DNA from: Mesocentrotus franciscanus
Taxonomy: Eukaryota; Echinodermata; Echinoidea; Camarodonta; Strongylocentrotidae
DNA: 64,000 nucleotides
Assembly: GCA_037976565.1 (NCBI GenBank)
Contig: CP137674.1
Location: forward strand, 7,421,789 to 7,485,788
Direction: 5' to 3'
Below the pieces are notes generated by a model, which was given only the letters and a program-made list of their open reading frames with translations, made no database searches and was not told where the DNA came from. The position numbers and the translations under genes were made by a program. Position 1 is the stretch's first letter, and each line of letters opens with the position of its first letter. Positions 24,801-34,338 of this stretch are shown here, piece after piece.

Positions 24801-27800
24801 AGGGGCGTCATCTCGAAATTCTAAAAATATCTTGGTCAAAACAGCTATTTAAACATTGTTTCCTGGCTAACTCCGAAATTTGCCACTTATGAGATATGAC
24901 GCCCCTGGCAATAAGTAGTCCCAGTCGTAAGGAAAATATCCCTATGCTTATTTTTTCGCTAGCCCCCAGGGATCACAAACAATTACAGTTTGAAAATACC
25001 CTTCCACATTTTTCGGATCAGCTAAGTAGGGAGGCGTGAGCTCCGCGCCGGCCGAACCCATGGTGATAGCGCGTAAAATCTGCACATGAATATGCATCGG
25101 GCGCGTGTCTACAAACCCGAAGTGGGTGCCCATTGAAGACAATGGATTGCCGATCGCGCATCATTTAAGCAACACGCTGCTTGCACGCGTATGTGTACGC
25201 TTGCATATTGCGCAATTCAGCTGTTGTGCTAAATTTAGCAAAACAACATAACTCTGCGTGTACGTCTTTTTCGTCGATTCTTACAAAAATGGATGAATAT
25301 TGTAGGGAATTGAAGGGGCTGTAACTTTTGATAGAAACATCGGTGAGTCTTGAAATTGAAATGTATTATTCTGAGTGAATAATTTTTTCAATTATCCAAC
25401 CAAAATGGTGAAAAACGATCCAAAAGGGAAAATTGAAAAATCGTTCAGACACCCTATTTCTAGGACTAGATCTAGGGCCTAATTTACAAGATAACAAACG
25501 ATTGCCTCGGCTCTGATAAAATCGAGTGTATCCTAATTTAGTGTACTCACTTTCCATCACATTTCAAATATCACAAACATGCATGCACAATGCCTTTGCA
25601 TGGCAATTGCAAAATCTTGATTTTTAATAATTTATAGACCTAGAGCTAGACTAATCTCAATTTTAATTTTGACAGAAAAATCTTTCTTTCTTTCTTCTCC
25701 TATCACCCCCCCCCCCATCCCCCTACAATTATACACACTCCTTTCATCCATAAAAATCAGAAACTCAAAGGCCCGATTTCACAAGGAGGTTTGTCGACAA
25801 ACCTAGTCCTAGGTTTATGTGCGTCATATGACTATTAGTATTTATGACGCGTTTCGATGCGTTTCAGACCAAGGTTTGTCCGACTCTGAACCTTGACCTG
25901 AAACGCATCGAAACGCGTCATATGACGCACATCAACCTAGGTTTGTCGACAAACCTCCTTTGTGAATTCGGGTCAAAGAGTTTTCTTCCTCAAAAATTTA
26001 CCATACATGTACTCCACCCGAAAATAACTTGACATGGCATGGCCATGGGTCAACATGTGCACACCACCTCGATTGCACCGGCCGCGCGTGGTGCCACACT
26101 ACCTAACAAGATAGGTAGGGGCATGCAGGCGGTGCGCTCGAGTGCAATTACCTCACGATTTCGTTTTGATTTGACCTTGCTTTTCTCTTGAATAAACACG
26201 TTGTTTATGTGAAACCGCTGGGAAAGTGTCGCAGCAAACCTGCCATTACTTTGGCATATGACAATGAATCTTAAAGATCTATACATTTTTGAAAAGAGGA
26301 ATAATCATATTAACTATACATTAAATTTTTTTTTGTAATAACGAAGAAAAAATGGGGACAAAAAGACAAGAAACTTTGTATGAAAAACAAAAAAAAAAGG
26401 TCCAAAATAATGTATAAAATTACACATTTTAAATCTGTGGACAACAACGATATTCGAACATGTTATTAAATAATTATTACAGAAAATTTCTGTGAAATAT
26501 CGATTTTATAAACCAATGCGACCGGATGTGTCTGGAAATAATCCAACATAATGCATTTTCATACCTTCAATACGAGCACCGATCTACCGAGTCGTCCCCA
26601 CATTACATCGCGGGTGATGACGTCATGCTCAATAGCACAGTCCCACACACGCTAGTTTGTGTTGGGGTTGATCAAAACGGCTTTCAACATGATTTCGTGG
26701 CGTAGATTGTAATTGTTGCAATGTTTGAATTAACCCCAAATTTCTCCAATATTTATAACAAATGTATATTACGGAAATAAAGCTAAATTACACTGATTAT
26801 CAACCTCATAGCTTTACTGTAAATAAGACGGAATAACATGGCGCCAAATATGTACACTGTCGTCTGCACCATTCACCGCGAGCTCATGCTAGCGCCTGTG
26901 TCCATCGTTGGAGTAGGAGGAGGTGTACTCCACCACTACTACTTTCAAATAGTAGTATTTGTATAGTAGTAGTAGCAGTCGTAGTTGTAATAATAATAAT
27001 AGTAATAATAATATTAATAACAATTATAATAATAATGATAATAATATATTATTATTATTATCTTAAGAGGATTTTACAAAGTCAAAGATCCACTCGGCTC
27101 GGCTGAAATACCTCAGCTCACGATCACTGCAGTCAATGCTAATGCGTATAGACCTCTAGCTTAGCACTACGTGCTAAGAGGCAGCAATCGCACACATGAA
27201 TAGTCTATACACAAATTACGAACGAATGTTGACAATAAATACGATGTGGTTGATCGGCAAGTTTGACAGTAGACTCACGGTTTGAATGTTTAAATTATTC
27301 TTTCTAACATCTTTAAGTTGAAAAAATTGTATTTTATTGCTAGTTAGGTGTCATCAATTGTCACTAGTATGCCGATTTTGAGTGAAATCTGTTGAGTTTT
27401 GTACAGTGGTGTTTGAAATGTTGAGAATCAATAGCACAGCTTTTAATACACAGCCAGGATAGTAATGTAGCTAGTGTGTGCTCACGATCAGCTGGCTGCT
27501 TAGGTTTACGTAATTTCGTGTCAATGCGCATGCGCGAGTCTGTGAAGGAGCAGTGACGTCGATTTCTCGTAAGCTTGCTGCTTCTCAATTTCTGAAAAAC
27601 ACCCCATTCATTTTCCACTGTATCTCCGAAAATATGTCATGGACACAGCGAAAATTTCGTCACCAGCACCGTAAAGGTCTCATGAATATGCATATTAAGT
27701 CTCATGAATATGTAGCCATGCGACCGGATATGTCTGGAAATAATCTGAGGGTAGTTTTCGGAGACAACTGAACACGAAATGTTTGTTAAAATGACAAATA

Positions 27801-28320
27801 GATCATCATTTAATACAATTTTTCATATGTACTTCGATATGACCATTTTACATCGTTCCTCAAAGTCTGGGCGAAATCTGCTAACAAACAAAGGAGATAT
27901 GAGAGGGAGAAATTTCGGTGAAAAAGTGAGCTTGGCAACGTGAGTGCTTCGATGACCGTTGAATATTCAAAACGATTTCGGTGTTATCAGTAAGATAATT
28001 GTAGCGCTCCGCACCGCCTGCATGGTGCACGTGAACTCGATGCTGGGGACAGCTAGCCGCGTGACCACGCTGCTGCAGCGGATCTCCAGGACCAGCTGTG
28101 CCCAAACTTCCCTACCACTTGTTCACGACACAATACTCACTTGAATAATGTTTTCATAGGTCACATTTTCCTTTGAAACACTTCCAACAGCATCGTAAAC
28201 AGCTTTCGTTGTTACTTTGAGCTCTTCAGCACGGGTTTTGAGGTCACTTGGGCTAAAATCCCAGCGAAGACGGTTAGATGACAGATATTTCGCCATTTTG
28301 CTCGAGTCAGCATTTACCAA
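15703..28320 (-). CDS. M3 metallopeptidase, thimet oligopeptidase/neurolysin type (5' part, 9 exons)
   Basis: Nine exons on the minus strand join in frame to 368 codons that align along the first half of vertebrate thimet oligopeptidase and neurolysin. Landmarks in order: [17 protein letters not shown] near the N-terminus, [79 protein letters not shown] and [20 protein letters not shown]. The family consists of zinc oligopeptidases that cut short peptides, mostly in the cytosol. Every splice site is canonical except one GC donor. There is no stop or frameshift in the nine exons. The start is taken at 28320; a second ATG nine codons in (28296) is equally plausible. The catalytic half with HExxH would lie beyond 15703, and I do not find it in the window. 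The gene is therefore either split by a very long intron full of transposons, or truncated. Confidence 0.93.
16403..16567 (-). CDS. peptidase exon 8
   Basis: This is 165 bp, with acceptor TCTCGCACAG and donor GTGAGTTATC. It encodes [20 protein letters not shown] through FLKYKEED. Confidence 0.93.
16931..17000. repeat. dispersed repeat, copy 1
   Basis: The word GGGAAACGCTCT followed by GGTCTCGCCTGCATTACG and CAATTCG occurs here and again at about 21768-21828 with few changes. Both copies are in introns of the peptidase gene. I do not recognise the element. Confidence 0.7.
17240..17294 (-). CDS. peptidase exon 7 (55 bp)
   Basis: This exon has acceptor CATCTACAG and donor GTAAGAGCAG. It encodes [18 protein letters not shown], matching the E-N-x-x-I-L-x-E-L-x-x-x-R-A stretch of the family. 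Confidence 0.9.
17295..18440. other. intron 6 of the peptidase gene, nothing else seen
   Basis: This is AT-rich intron sequence. Short open frames on the minus strand (for example 18109-18324) have no recognisable content. Confidence 0.5.
18441..18553 (-). CDS. peptidase exon 6
   Basis: This is 113 bp, with acceptor CTTCTCTAG and donor GTATAGTCT. It encodes [20 protein letters not shown] through VETAFNS. Confidence 0.92.
18554..19284. other. intron 5 of the peptidase gene
   Basis: I see no coding signal or clear element. Confidence 0.45.
19285..19322 (-). CDS. peptidase exon 5 (38 bp microexon)
   Basis: This exon has acceptor TTCTTGCAG and donor GTAAGTATCT. It encodes [12 protein letters not shown], matching the short G-L-P-x-D-F segment of thimet oligopeptidase. 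It was found from the splice phases and is too short to show as an open frame. Confidence 0.9.
19323..19909. other. intron 4 of the peptidase gene
   Basis: I see no coding signal or clear element. Confidence 0.45.
19910..20041 (-). CDS. peptidase exon 4
   Basis: This is 132 bp, with acceptor TTCCTCTAG and donor GTAAGAGAAA. It encodes [20 protein letters not shown] through FAEAEL. Confidence 0.93.
20160..20720 (-). repeat. five decayed tandem copies of the exon 3 / intron 3 boundary
   Basis: The plus-strand sequence of the real exon 3 end (CCATTTCTGCGACCAAGCTT, then CTTCTTCTCCAGGTATCTCT and TTGCTTCAGGCTTC) recurs in decayed form starting near 20184, 20308, 20433, 20563 and 20659, at a spacing of about 100-130 bp. 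Flanking intron words such as CCAATAA(T/C)TTCCACTCTCC and AAACCCTGAAACTT are copied too (20399, 20754). None of the copies is an open exon. They are fossil tandem duplications that lie entirely in the intron following exon 3. Confidence 0.85.
20789..20907 (-). CDS. peptidase exon 3 (GC donor)
   Basis: This is 119 bp, with acceptor GTGTTTCAG. It encodes [20 protein letters not shown] through KLGRRN plus the first base of Gly. The only donor that keeps the frame with exon 4 is GCAAGT (minus strand, 20783-20788), a GC-AG intron. Confidence 0.9.
21341..21480 (-). CDS. peptidase exon 2
   Basis: This is 140 bp, with acceptor CTTTTCAG and donor GTGAGTGTTA. It encodes [20 protein letters not shown] through SEFDVEM. 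It is separated from exon 1 by a 6.66-kb intron. Confidence 0.93.
21768..21828. repeat. dispersed repeat, copy 2
   Basis: This is the second copy of the repeat at 16931-17000. It lies directly beside the TTA-flanked inverted-repeat element at 21850. Confidence 0.7.
21850..22184. mobile_element. short inverted-repeat element, TTA target duplication (PIF/Harbinger-like MITE)
   Basis: The left end GGCCATTTAAAAAATAACAT and then GTTTAGCGTCC mirrors the right end, whose complement reads GGCCATATAAAAAAATATTC and then ATGTTTAGCGTCC. The inverted repeats are about 31 bp. TTA precedes the left end (21847-21849) and follows the right end (22185-22187). A 3-bp TTA duplication is typical of PIF/Harbinger elements. 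The 335-bp interior has no coding capacity and is rich in A and T runs. Confidence 0.75.
22486..22778. mobile_element. MITE with CATACCTGCCAAC ends
   Basis: The left end is CATACCTGCCAACATTTG and the right end, complemented, is CATACCTGCCAACCCTTC, giving 13 bp of perfect inverted repeat. CGATCT flanks both sides (22480-22485 and 22779-22784). The length is 293 bp with no coding content. The end sequence resembles hAT-type elements, whose usual target duplication is 8 bp. Only 6 bp match here, so the superfamily is uncertain. Confidence 0.75.
22785..23948. other. intron 1 sequence, no feature seen
   Basis: Overlapping open frames occur at 22946-23489, but none has a recognisable domain. Confidence 0.35.
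23953..24482. mobile_element. piggyBac-type MITE, copy 1 (TTAA target)
   Basis: The ends AGGTACTATGTCCCATTT and, complemented, AGATACTATGTCCCTTTT form inverted repeats flanked on both sides by TTAA (23949-23952 and 24483-24486), the piggyBac target signature. The interior is 530 bp and non-coding. A second copy at 34486-35021 is about the same length, is collinear and also has TTAA at both ends. Confidence 0.88.
24586..25456. mobile_element. hAT-like non-autonomous element with 7-bp target duplication
   Basis: The left end TAGGGTGTCTGATCG and the right end, complemented, TAGGGTGTCTGAACG are inverted repeats. TTTCTAG flanks both sides (24579-24585 and 25457-25463). If the outer A/T is counted as shared the duplication is 8 bp, as expected for hAT. 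The interior of about 870 bp has no transposase frame. Confidence 0.82.
25457..25764. other. intron 1 spacer with pyrimidine tract
   Basis: This stretch contains CTAG-rich words and a T/C microsatellite near 25683-25725. There is no gene. Confidence 0.4.
25771..25972. mobile_element. fold-back element, near-perfect 90-bp hairpin
   Basis: The element is almost all inverted repeat. AAGGAGGTTTGTCGACAAAC and then GTGCGTCATATGAC, GACGCGTTTCGATGCGTTTC on the left are mirrored on the right by GAAACGCATCGAAACGCGTC, ATATGACGCACAT and GTTTGTCGACAAACCTCCTT, around a short centre near 25865-25900. TCAAAG flanks both sides (25765-25770 and 25973-25978), which supports insertion. It is a non-coding fold-back MITE. 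Confidence 0.88.
26518..26552. repeat. short dispersed repeat, copy 1
   Basis: ATGCGACCGGAT-TGTCTGGAAATAATC occurs here and at about 27718-27746, both inside intron 1 of the peptidase gene. Confidence 0.55.
26934..27065. repeat. TAG/AAT trinucleotide microsatellite
   Basis: Runs of TAG and then AAT/TTA units end in ATTATTATTATT. This is a simple repeat inside intron 1. Confidence 0.9.
27718..27746. repeat. short dispersed repeat, copy 2
   Basis: This is the second copy of the 26518 repeat (one to two differences), in the same orientation. Confidence 0.55.
27990..28115. other. GC-rich open segment next to exon 1, unidentified
   Basis: This stretch is sharply GC-richer than its surroundings and open in a frame on each strand. 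The third positions are mostly G or C, as in coding sequence: [20 protein letters not shown] on plus, [20 protein letters not shown] on minus. It lies in intron 1, just after the exon 1 donor. It has no family resemblance that I recognise. Confidence 0.35.
28141..28320 (-). CDS. peptidase exon 1
   Basis: This is 180 bp, 60 codons including the start, ending in NVTYENIIQ. The donor is GTGAGTATTG and the phase is 0. Confidence 0.88.
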
Positions 28321-28454
28321 TGATTAGATCTAGTCGAGTCTAGTCTCTCGCGATCGCAAAGGCAGTGCATGCAGTGCATGCAGTGTACTACTAGTATACT
28401 GTACAGGCGAGGTACACACGTGTATGTGATTGCGATTGGTCTGGTTGCCAACTC

Positions 28455-28632
28455 TGACAAACACAGATGATGATGATGATGATGATGATGGCGACGATGA
28501 CGACTATGGTGATGATGATAATACCATCAATGATCAACAACAACATCAAAAAAAAAAAAAATAATAATAATAATTACAAAAAACAGTGGCGGCGTCAATT
28601 TATTCAATGTTTTATATATATATATATAATAT
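28455..28632. repeat. GAT, AAT and TA microsatellites
   Basis: GATGATGATGAT runs from about 28466, followed by an A run and AATAATAATAAT (28560), and then TATATATATATATA at 28616-28629. Confidence 0.9.
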
Positions 28633-29435
28633 TTTGTTGAGGGGAGGGGTGGGGCTGATATCTAAAAAAAATGTGTACACAAGCAACAGCAAAACACAAT
28701 AACAAAGTATGAAACCGACAAAATGTGAAAACAATGCTCTCCTGACCTTTTTTGACGCAGTATCTCAATATCTCTGACAAACAAGCAAACTAGCTAGGAA
28801 TAAAACAAAAACCGTAAAACAAACAAAAACAAACACATTTATCTCTCTTCTTCTAATTTTTTTTTGGCATCAAACCATGGAGGGGTGGGGCGCTTTCTCT
28901 CTCTTTCCTACTCGAACGCCGCCCTATGAAACTCCCAGATCAACCATTCTATACTCTCTCTCTCTCTCACTCTCTCTGTCTCTGTCTCTCTCACTTCCCT
29001 CCCTTTCTCTCTCTCCCTCTCTCAATATCAACCGTTGCCTATATTAATCATGAAATATCTTAGAAAAATGAAAATAACAGTTCTTGTGGGGCTTCGTTCT
29101 AATATTGTAAAGCATGTAACAAAGAATGTGAGCTGATAACTCACAGACTGTATTCTCGCCACTTCAAAATTAATGAGCTGTCAATCAACATAAGAATTTC
29201 TATTTCAAATGTTATGTGTGATGATTCCACTTGTCTCAGCGGGAGGAGAAGAAGAGCATCTCTCAGGTATCAATCATTATTTTGCTCCTCGAGAACGTGC
29301 TAATCGTCAATGCATGCCAAACAAATAATCACCCTGTGCCACATTGTATATACCATGTCGATGCCATGATGAATTTACATGTAAGTTAATATTTAATATT
29401 TCTTTAATCTTAAGTATGTTCAATTCCTAATATAA
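28633..29435. other. non-coding with CT-rich simple repeat
   Basis: A TCTC microsatellite occupies about 28950-29025. The rest shows no gene. Confidence 0.5.
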
Positions 29436-29439
29436 ATTT

Positions 29440-29522
29440 AAATTTTTTGTATGCGCCTTGAGCATCTCTAGAGATGGATATGTTGCGCTTTATAAATATT
29501 GTTATTATTATTATTATTAGTA
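29440..29522 (+). repeat. SINE-like 3' tail ending in ATT microsatellite
   Basis: TATGCGCCTTGAGCATCTCT, AGAGATGGATATGTTGCGCT and TTATAAATATTG lead into (TTA)n. This is a widespread style of invertebrate SINE tail. A related tail occurs at 57405-57465 (TGTAAAGCGCTTAGAGACAT followed by ATTATTATT). The tRNA-like head is not recognisable here. Confidence 0.5.
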
Positions 29523-30790
29523 GTAGGCCTAAAACTAGAAAGCTTGGTAAAACAACTTCCATCTTGATCTTGAGCTGCACAATTACAAAATACATGTAGG
29601 CCAACTTCAATTTTTTTTCTCATGAGGGCTAGGAAATCAATTTTTTTAAAACTGATTTTTGATGCATTCCTCTGATTAAAAAGCGTGTAGCATGCATAGG
29701 GAAAAGGTTTCTAATTACAAAAAGGATCTTGATTTCGCAGCCATCTTGAGAGGCGATGAATTTGAGATAATGTGAATAGCCCCCAAAGAACTAAAATTAG
29801 GGAAGCTAAAGGTCTTATCAATCTCCTTGGTTTTATCGATTATATCACTCAGATCATATAGAATAAGTATATTAATCTCTTTGTTTCTTATCATTATCTG
29901 TCTCATCACTATCTTTTTCTCTCAATATAATCCTCACTTAGTATAATTCATTTTTCGCATAATCTTCATTTTCTATTATGTTTCTCTGATTCTCTTTGCC
30001 TCTTCACGCTCTCTCTTTCACCCTCTTCACTTTCTCGCCTGACGAGAATTTCACTTCCGATGATACCCGCATCATTCTGTAGGTTATATATTAGCCAATT
30101 CCACCTCCCTGCATAAATTTAGGGCGGACCTAAGCGCGGGGGGTAACTTTTCGTTAATTTGTCAGAAATGTTAGGAAATTAACCCCCTTTTTTATATTAT
30201 GTTAAATAAACTTTCCATTTTTCTTTTCTTTTTTCTTTCTTTTTTCCTCTCTTTTTAAGTTTTTGCTTGACAAATATTGTTTGGGGAAATTTTACTCCAA
30301 CTTTTACATAATCCAGCATGGATCCCCCTGTCACCGCTTGAAATAATTGTAGGCCTACGTCATCAGTCATAAAGCATAAAATGTACATGATTCGTTTAAA
30401 GTGACTCGGTAAGATTGTTGGAGGTTGATGAAAAAACATAAAAGCATAATAATTTGTGTATGAAATGTTAGTCTTATTATATTCCTTTTACTGAACTAAC
30501 CCTCTAACATGCAAAAAATCCTGGAAAAATTCTCAAACCACAAAGATATTTATGGTTTTCTTTGAAGGCGTCACTGTGCGATCCCTCTAACAGTAAATTC
30601 TCCCAACCAATTTTTGAATTTTCCAACCGTTTTTTCATGAAAATAGGACATAAATAAGACTTTTAAAAATCTTTCAACACTTAAATGTTTGGAATGGTAT
30701 ATAGAGCCAAATTATTGCTTTGTGACGTTTTACATTCACCTAAAATTGAATTAAATTATAATAATATAGTTGGGAGAATTCAGAAATCGA
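29523..30790. other. no recognised feature
   Basis: This is AT-rich with pyrimidine-rich stretches near 29900-30040 and 30215-30255. No coding signal. Confidence 0.35.
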
Positions 30791-31429
30791 TCAGATCAGT
30801 TTTTTCAATTTGTATCAGGGGGCCTAGCCCCCCGCCAAAAAAAAATAACAGAGTTAGAGAGAGAAGGAAAAGAAGGGAAAGGGAAAGAGGAGAGAAAGGG
30901 AAAGAAAGAAGAGGAAGCAGAAAAGAAAAGGGGGAAAAGGGAGATCGGGGGCGAAAGGGCCTTGTCTCCCAGGTTGTTGCCTCCCCCCAGCAAAAAAAAA
31001 AAAGAGAGAGAAGGAAGGAAATGGAAAGGAAAAGGGGAGATAAAGGGAATGAAAAGAAAAGAAAAAGTTGTGATTCTCCCGCCAACAAGTTGTGGATCGG
31101 GGATGGGACCTAAAGGCCCTTGTCTCCCCCCCCCCGCCAAAAAAAGTGGGGAAGGGAAAGGGAAAGAGGAGAGCTAAAGGGAACAAAAAGAGGAAGAAGA
31201 AAAGAAAAGGATGAAAACAAGGGAGATCAGTTGCGATTAATTCGGCCAACAATGTGTGGATCGGGGGGACCGAAAGGCCCTTGCCCTCTCCCCCGCAAAC
31301 TTAAAAGAGAAAGAAGGAAAGGAAAAAAGGGGGAGAAGAAAGGTAGGGGAGATCATGAGTGATTTTCCCGGCCAACAAGGTGTGGATCGGGAGGGCGAAA
31401 GGCCCTTGCCTCTCCCCTTATCTGACCGT

Positions 31430-31920
31430 GATTTAATACCTACCCCTAAGCTTACGGGGGCTCTGCCCCCTGGAATCCACCTAGGGCCCTAAGGCAGGCC
31501 CTTGGATGCTAATCTGATCGTAATGCATAAAACCCTGAGTTTCCAGGGCTCCGCCCCTAGACCCCACGCCAATTAGTGACCTGCCAGAGTCACAAATAAG
31601 GTATCAAAATATGCTCATCTGACCGTAATTAAATGCCTAAAACCCCTGAGCTTACGGGGGCTCTGCCCCCTGGACCCAACCTAGGGCCCTAAGGCGGCCC
31701 CTGGATGTTCACCTGACGGTAATTTAATGCCCCAAACCCCTAAACTTTCCGGGGGCTCCGCCCCCTGGACTAAACGCCAATTATTGTCCTGCCAGTGTCA
31801 CAAATAAAGTATAAAAATGCCATCTGACCGTAATTAAATGCCCATACGCCCCGAGCTTCCTGGGGCTCCGCCCTTGACCCCCGCCGGTGCTTTGCCCCTA
31901 GACCCAACGCCCATTTACGC
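31430..31920 (-). repeat. GGAGCCCC minisatellite family, locus 1
   Basis: Units contain ATCTGACCGTAATTAAATGC, CCCTGAGCTTACGGGGGCTC and TGCCCCCTGGACCCAACC. On the other strand they read GGTCAGATGAGCAT and GCAGAGCCCCCGGAAGCTCA. The unit is about 110 bp, in two alternating variants: one with GGGCCCTAAGGCGG, one with CCTGCCAGTGTCACAAATAA. Confidence 0.85.
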
Positions 31921-32569
31921 TACGCTCTTCACGATCGTAAATACTTTAGCCTCTACCCCCACCCACTTTGAGAAACGTTCAGCGGGGCCTGCATTTAAGA
32001 TTGGTGGTGATGCGGATTTTTTTTTCTGCCCCACCCAAACGATTTTGCTCATTACGCCACTGCTTTAGTGGTCACCATTACGTACCAATATTTGGCTCGC
32101 ACAATTTCAAATTTGGGCCCTCCCTAAGAAATCTTGGATCCGCGCCTCCTGGCCCCGTTACTAACTCCTTGAACTTCTAAGGATCTCACGATTTGATGAT
32201 TGGAAAATGTCATTAGGTACCAGCTTATAATTTCGGTAACACATCACCGTCTACATTAGAGTTCTATCATGCCCGTTGCATAAATCATATGGTCTTTTTG
32301 GACATAGAATAACATTTTTTTTTATTAGAATAAAATAAAATGCAAACTTGTCGTAGATTGTTTCGTTTGAAACAGCGTTCGAGTTACAGTTCCACCAGGG
32401 ACACTATCATAGAGAATCTTTGAATAATTCTATTTATTGAATTTTAATTGGGATGTGGGCAAAAAGAAAAGAAGATAAGAAAGTCTGCATGTAATACTCT
32501 GCAAGTTCAAGCTAGTAAATGTGCTACAACTGATCCTTTCAAGCGTATTAGGCGTATTATTATTTGTGA

Positions 32570-32790
32570 CTCTAGCAGGTCACTAATAGGCGTGGGGTCC
32601 AGGGGCGGAGCCCCCGGAAGCTCAGGGGATTTAAGCATTAAATTGCGGTCAGATGAGCATCCAGAGACCCGCCTTAGGGCCCTAGGTGGGGTCCAGGATG
32701 CAGAGCCCCTAGGTAGGGTCCAGGGTGCAGAGCCCCCGGAAGCTCAGGGGTTTTAGGCATTTGATTACGATCAGATTAGCATCCAAGGGC
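32570..32790 (+). repeat. GGAGCCCC minisatellite family, locus 2
   Basis: This is the same units in the opposite orientation to locus 1: GGCGTGGGGTCCAGGGGCGG, GGTCAGATGAGCATCCAGAG and CGCCTTAGGGCCCTAGG. Confidence 0.85.
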
Positions 32791-33045
32791 CTGTCTTTAT
32801 TTCATTCCCTTTATCTCCTTTTTCCTTTTTTCTTTCCCTTTCCTTCCTTCTCTCTTTTGTAGTTGCTGGGGGGAGGCAACAACCTGGGAGGCAAGGCCAT
32901 TTCGCCCCCGATCTCCTATTTCCCTTTTCTTTCCCACTTCCTCTTCTTTCTTTCCCTTTCTCTCTTCTTTTCATTTCCCTTCTTTTCCTTTTCTACTCTC
33001 TCTCTCTCTTTTTGGGGAGCCCCCTGGCCCCTGGATCCGCGCCTG

Positions 33046-34338
33046 GGGGAGGCAACTGCCAATGTCCACATTTCTCGAAACATCCCAGAGTACAGAAGAA
33101 GAACTTATCAATTGCACTCAGCGCTCCAAATCCTTTGAACTTTCTGCACTACTAAATGTCTAATCACTTTTGTCCAGTTAATATACCGAGATACTGGCCA
33201 AAATCAGAGGAATATCTACACTAAAGCACCTTTTTGGCTCAAAATTTATATTTCACACACTACACCCCTTATTGAAATTGATATCAGGATGAAGGTATTT
33301 TAATTATCCATCTTTTGACACCAAATACATGGTGATTAGAGGTTTTAGTTAAAAGTTATCTTTAAAACTCGATGTAAACACACCAAACAGGTCCTTAATA
33401 CACTAATGCACGTAATGCATACAGTTAATACACATGTGGGCAAAAATGTTGTTTTTGTGGAAATCAAATCAATAACTTTGGATTGCTATAACTTTTTATT
33501 GAAAAGATATATAAACCTCTCTCTCGCACAGGATATTGTCTTTGTACATAAGCAAATTCCTAGACAGTTATGAAAAAATGCGCCTCTCCAATTTTGATAT
33601 ATGGAAAATAATCTTTTTTGATAAAATTCAATATTTCGAAAAAATCACCCAAAATAATGTTTTTAACTTAAATTTGCTATGTAAATTAATCCTAATTTCG
33701 TTGAAATAGGTATCAAAATGTAGATAATTTAATTTTCTTTCATATGACACCAAACTCATGGTGGTTCAAGGTTTCCTTACAATATTATTTACAAAATACT
33801 AATTTGTCGTCAAAGGGCCGCTTTTTGGGGAGGGGCACCCTGGCCACACCCACCACTTAGAACGTGCCAGACGGTCGATTTGTTATATGGAGCTATGCGA
33901 TCTTTACATCTGTGCACATGAAAATTGGTTTCCTTTCCAGCTAGGTTGACCCCCTGGCTCCCGGACTATTTGTAGCAGGCATAACATCTTTAAAGTTTTG
34001 ACAATTCTATTAGCCTTTTACATAAATCCAACACAACTTTTAGGCAGAAGGATTATCTGCACAAATGATTTATATTAACTCGAGAATAATTATGTTGGTT
34101 AATCAGTCATAATCCGTTCTCGGCCATGTGGATCGGTAGGCTAAAAAATTCTACCCTTTTCTCATTCGCTTCTAAGCCTGACTACTTTGTGAATGTATTG
34201 CTTGTAACACACAAGGTGATTAATTCATACCTTTAATTTTTTGTTTAAAGCTATGAATACCATGTTGGAAAATAATGGCAATATCAAATGAATATAATGT
34301 AGTCTTAACAATTCTAGTTTTCAGGAAAACAAACTTAC
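33046..34338. other. no recognised feature
   Basis: This is AT-rich non-coding sequence. The words GATATCAGGATGAAGGTATT near 33281 and ATAGGTATCAAAATGTAG near 33706 look like two diverged copies of one sequence, each followed by a CAC-AA-CATGGTG-TT-AGGTTT pattern. This is probably an old duplication. Confidence 0.3.

Larger units (their letters stand above)
30810..33045. repeat. large inverted repeat of purine tracts and GGAGCCCC minisatellite
   Basis: The left arm (about 30820-31080, GGAAAAGAAGGGAAAGG and ATCGGGGGCGAAAGGGCCTT, GGTTGTTGCCTCCCCCCAGC) is mirrored on the right at about 32790-33030 (GCTGGGGGGAGGCAACAACC, AAGGCCATTTCGCCCCCGAT, then pyrimidine tracts). Inside it, the minisatellite at 31430-31920 is mirrored by 32580-32790. 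The purine tracts give long but low-complexity open frames on both strands (for example 30685-31113), which I do not regard as genes. A hAT-like end, GCTCATTACGCCACTG, lies at 32047-32062. Confidence 0.75.

Noticed and set aside
30685..31362. Open frames of 80-142 codons on both strands over purine tracts
   Set aside because: They are low-complexity Arg/Lys/Glu/Gly or Phe/Leu/Pro/Ser strings produced by the GGAAAG tract. They are open in several frames and show no domain.
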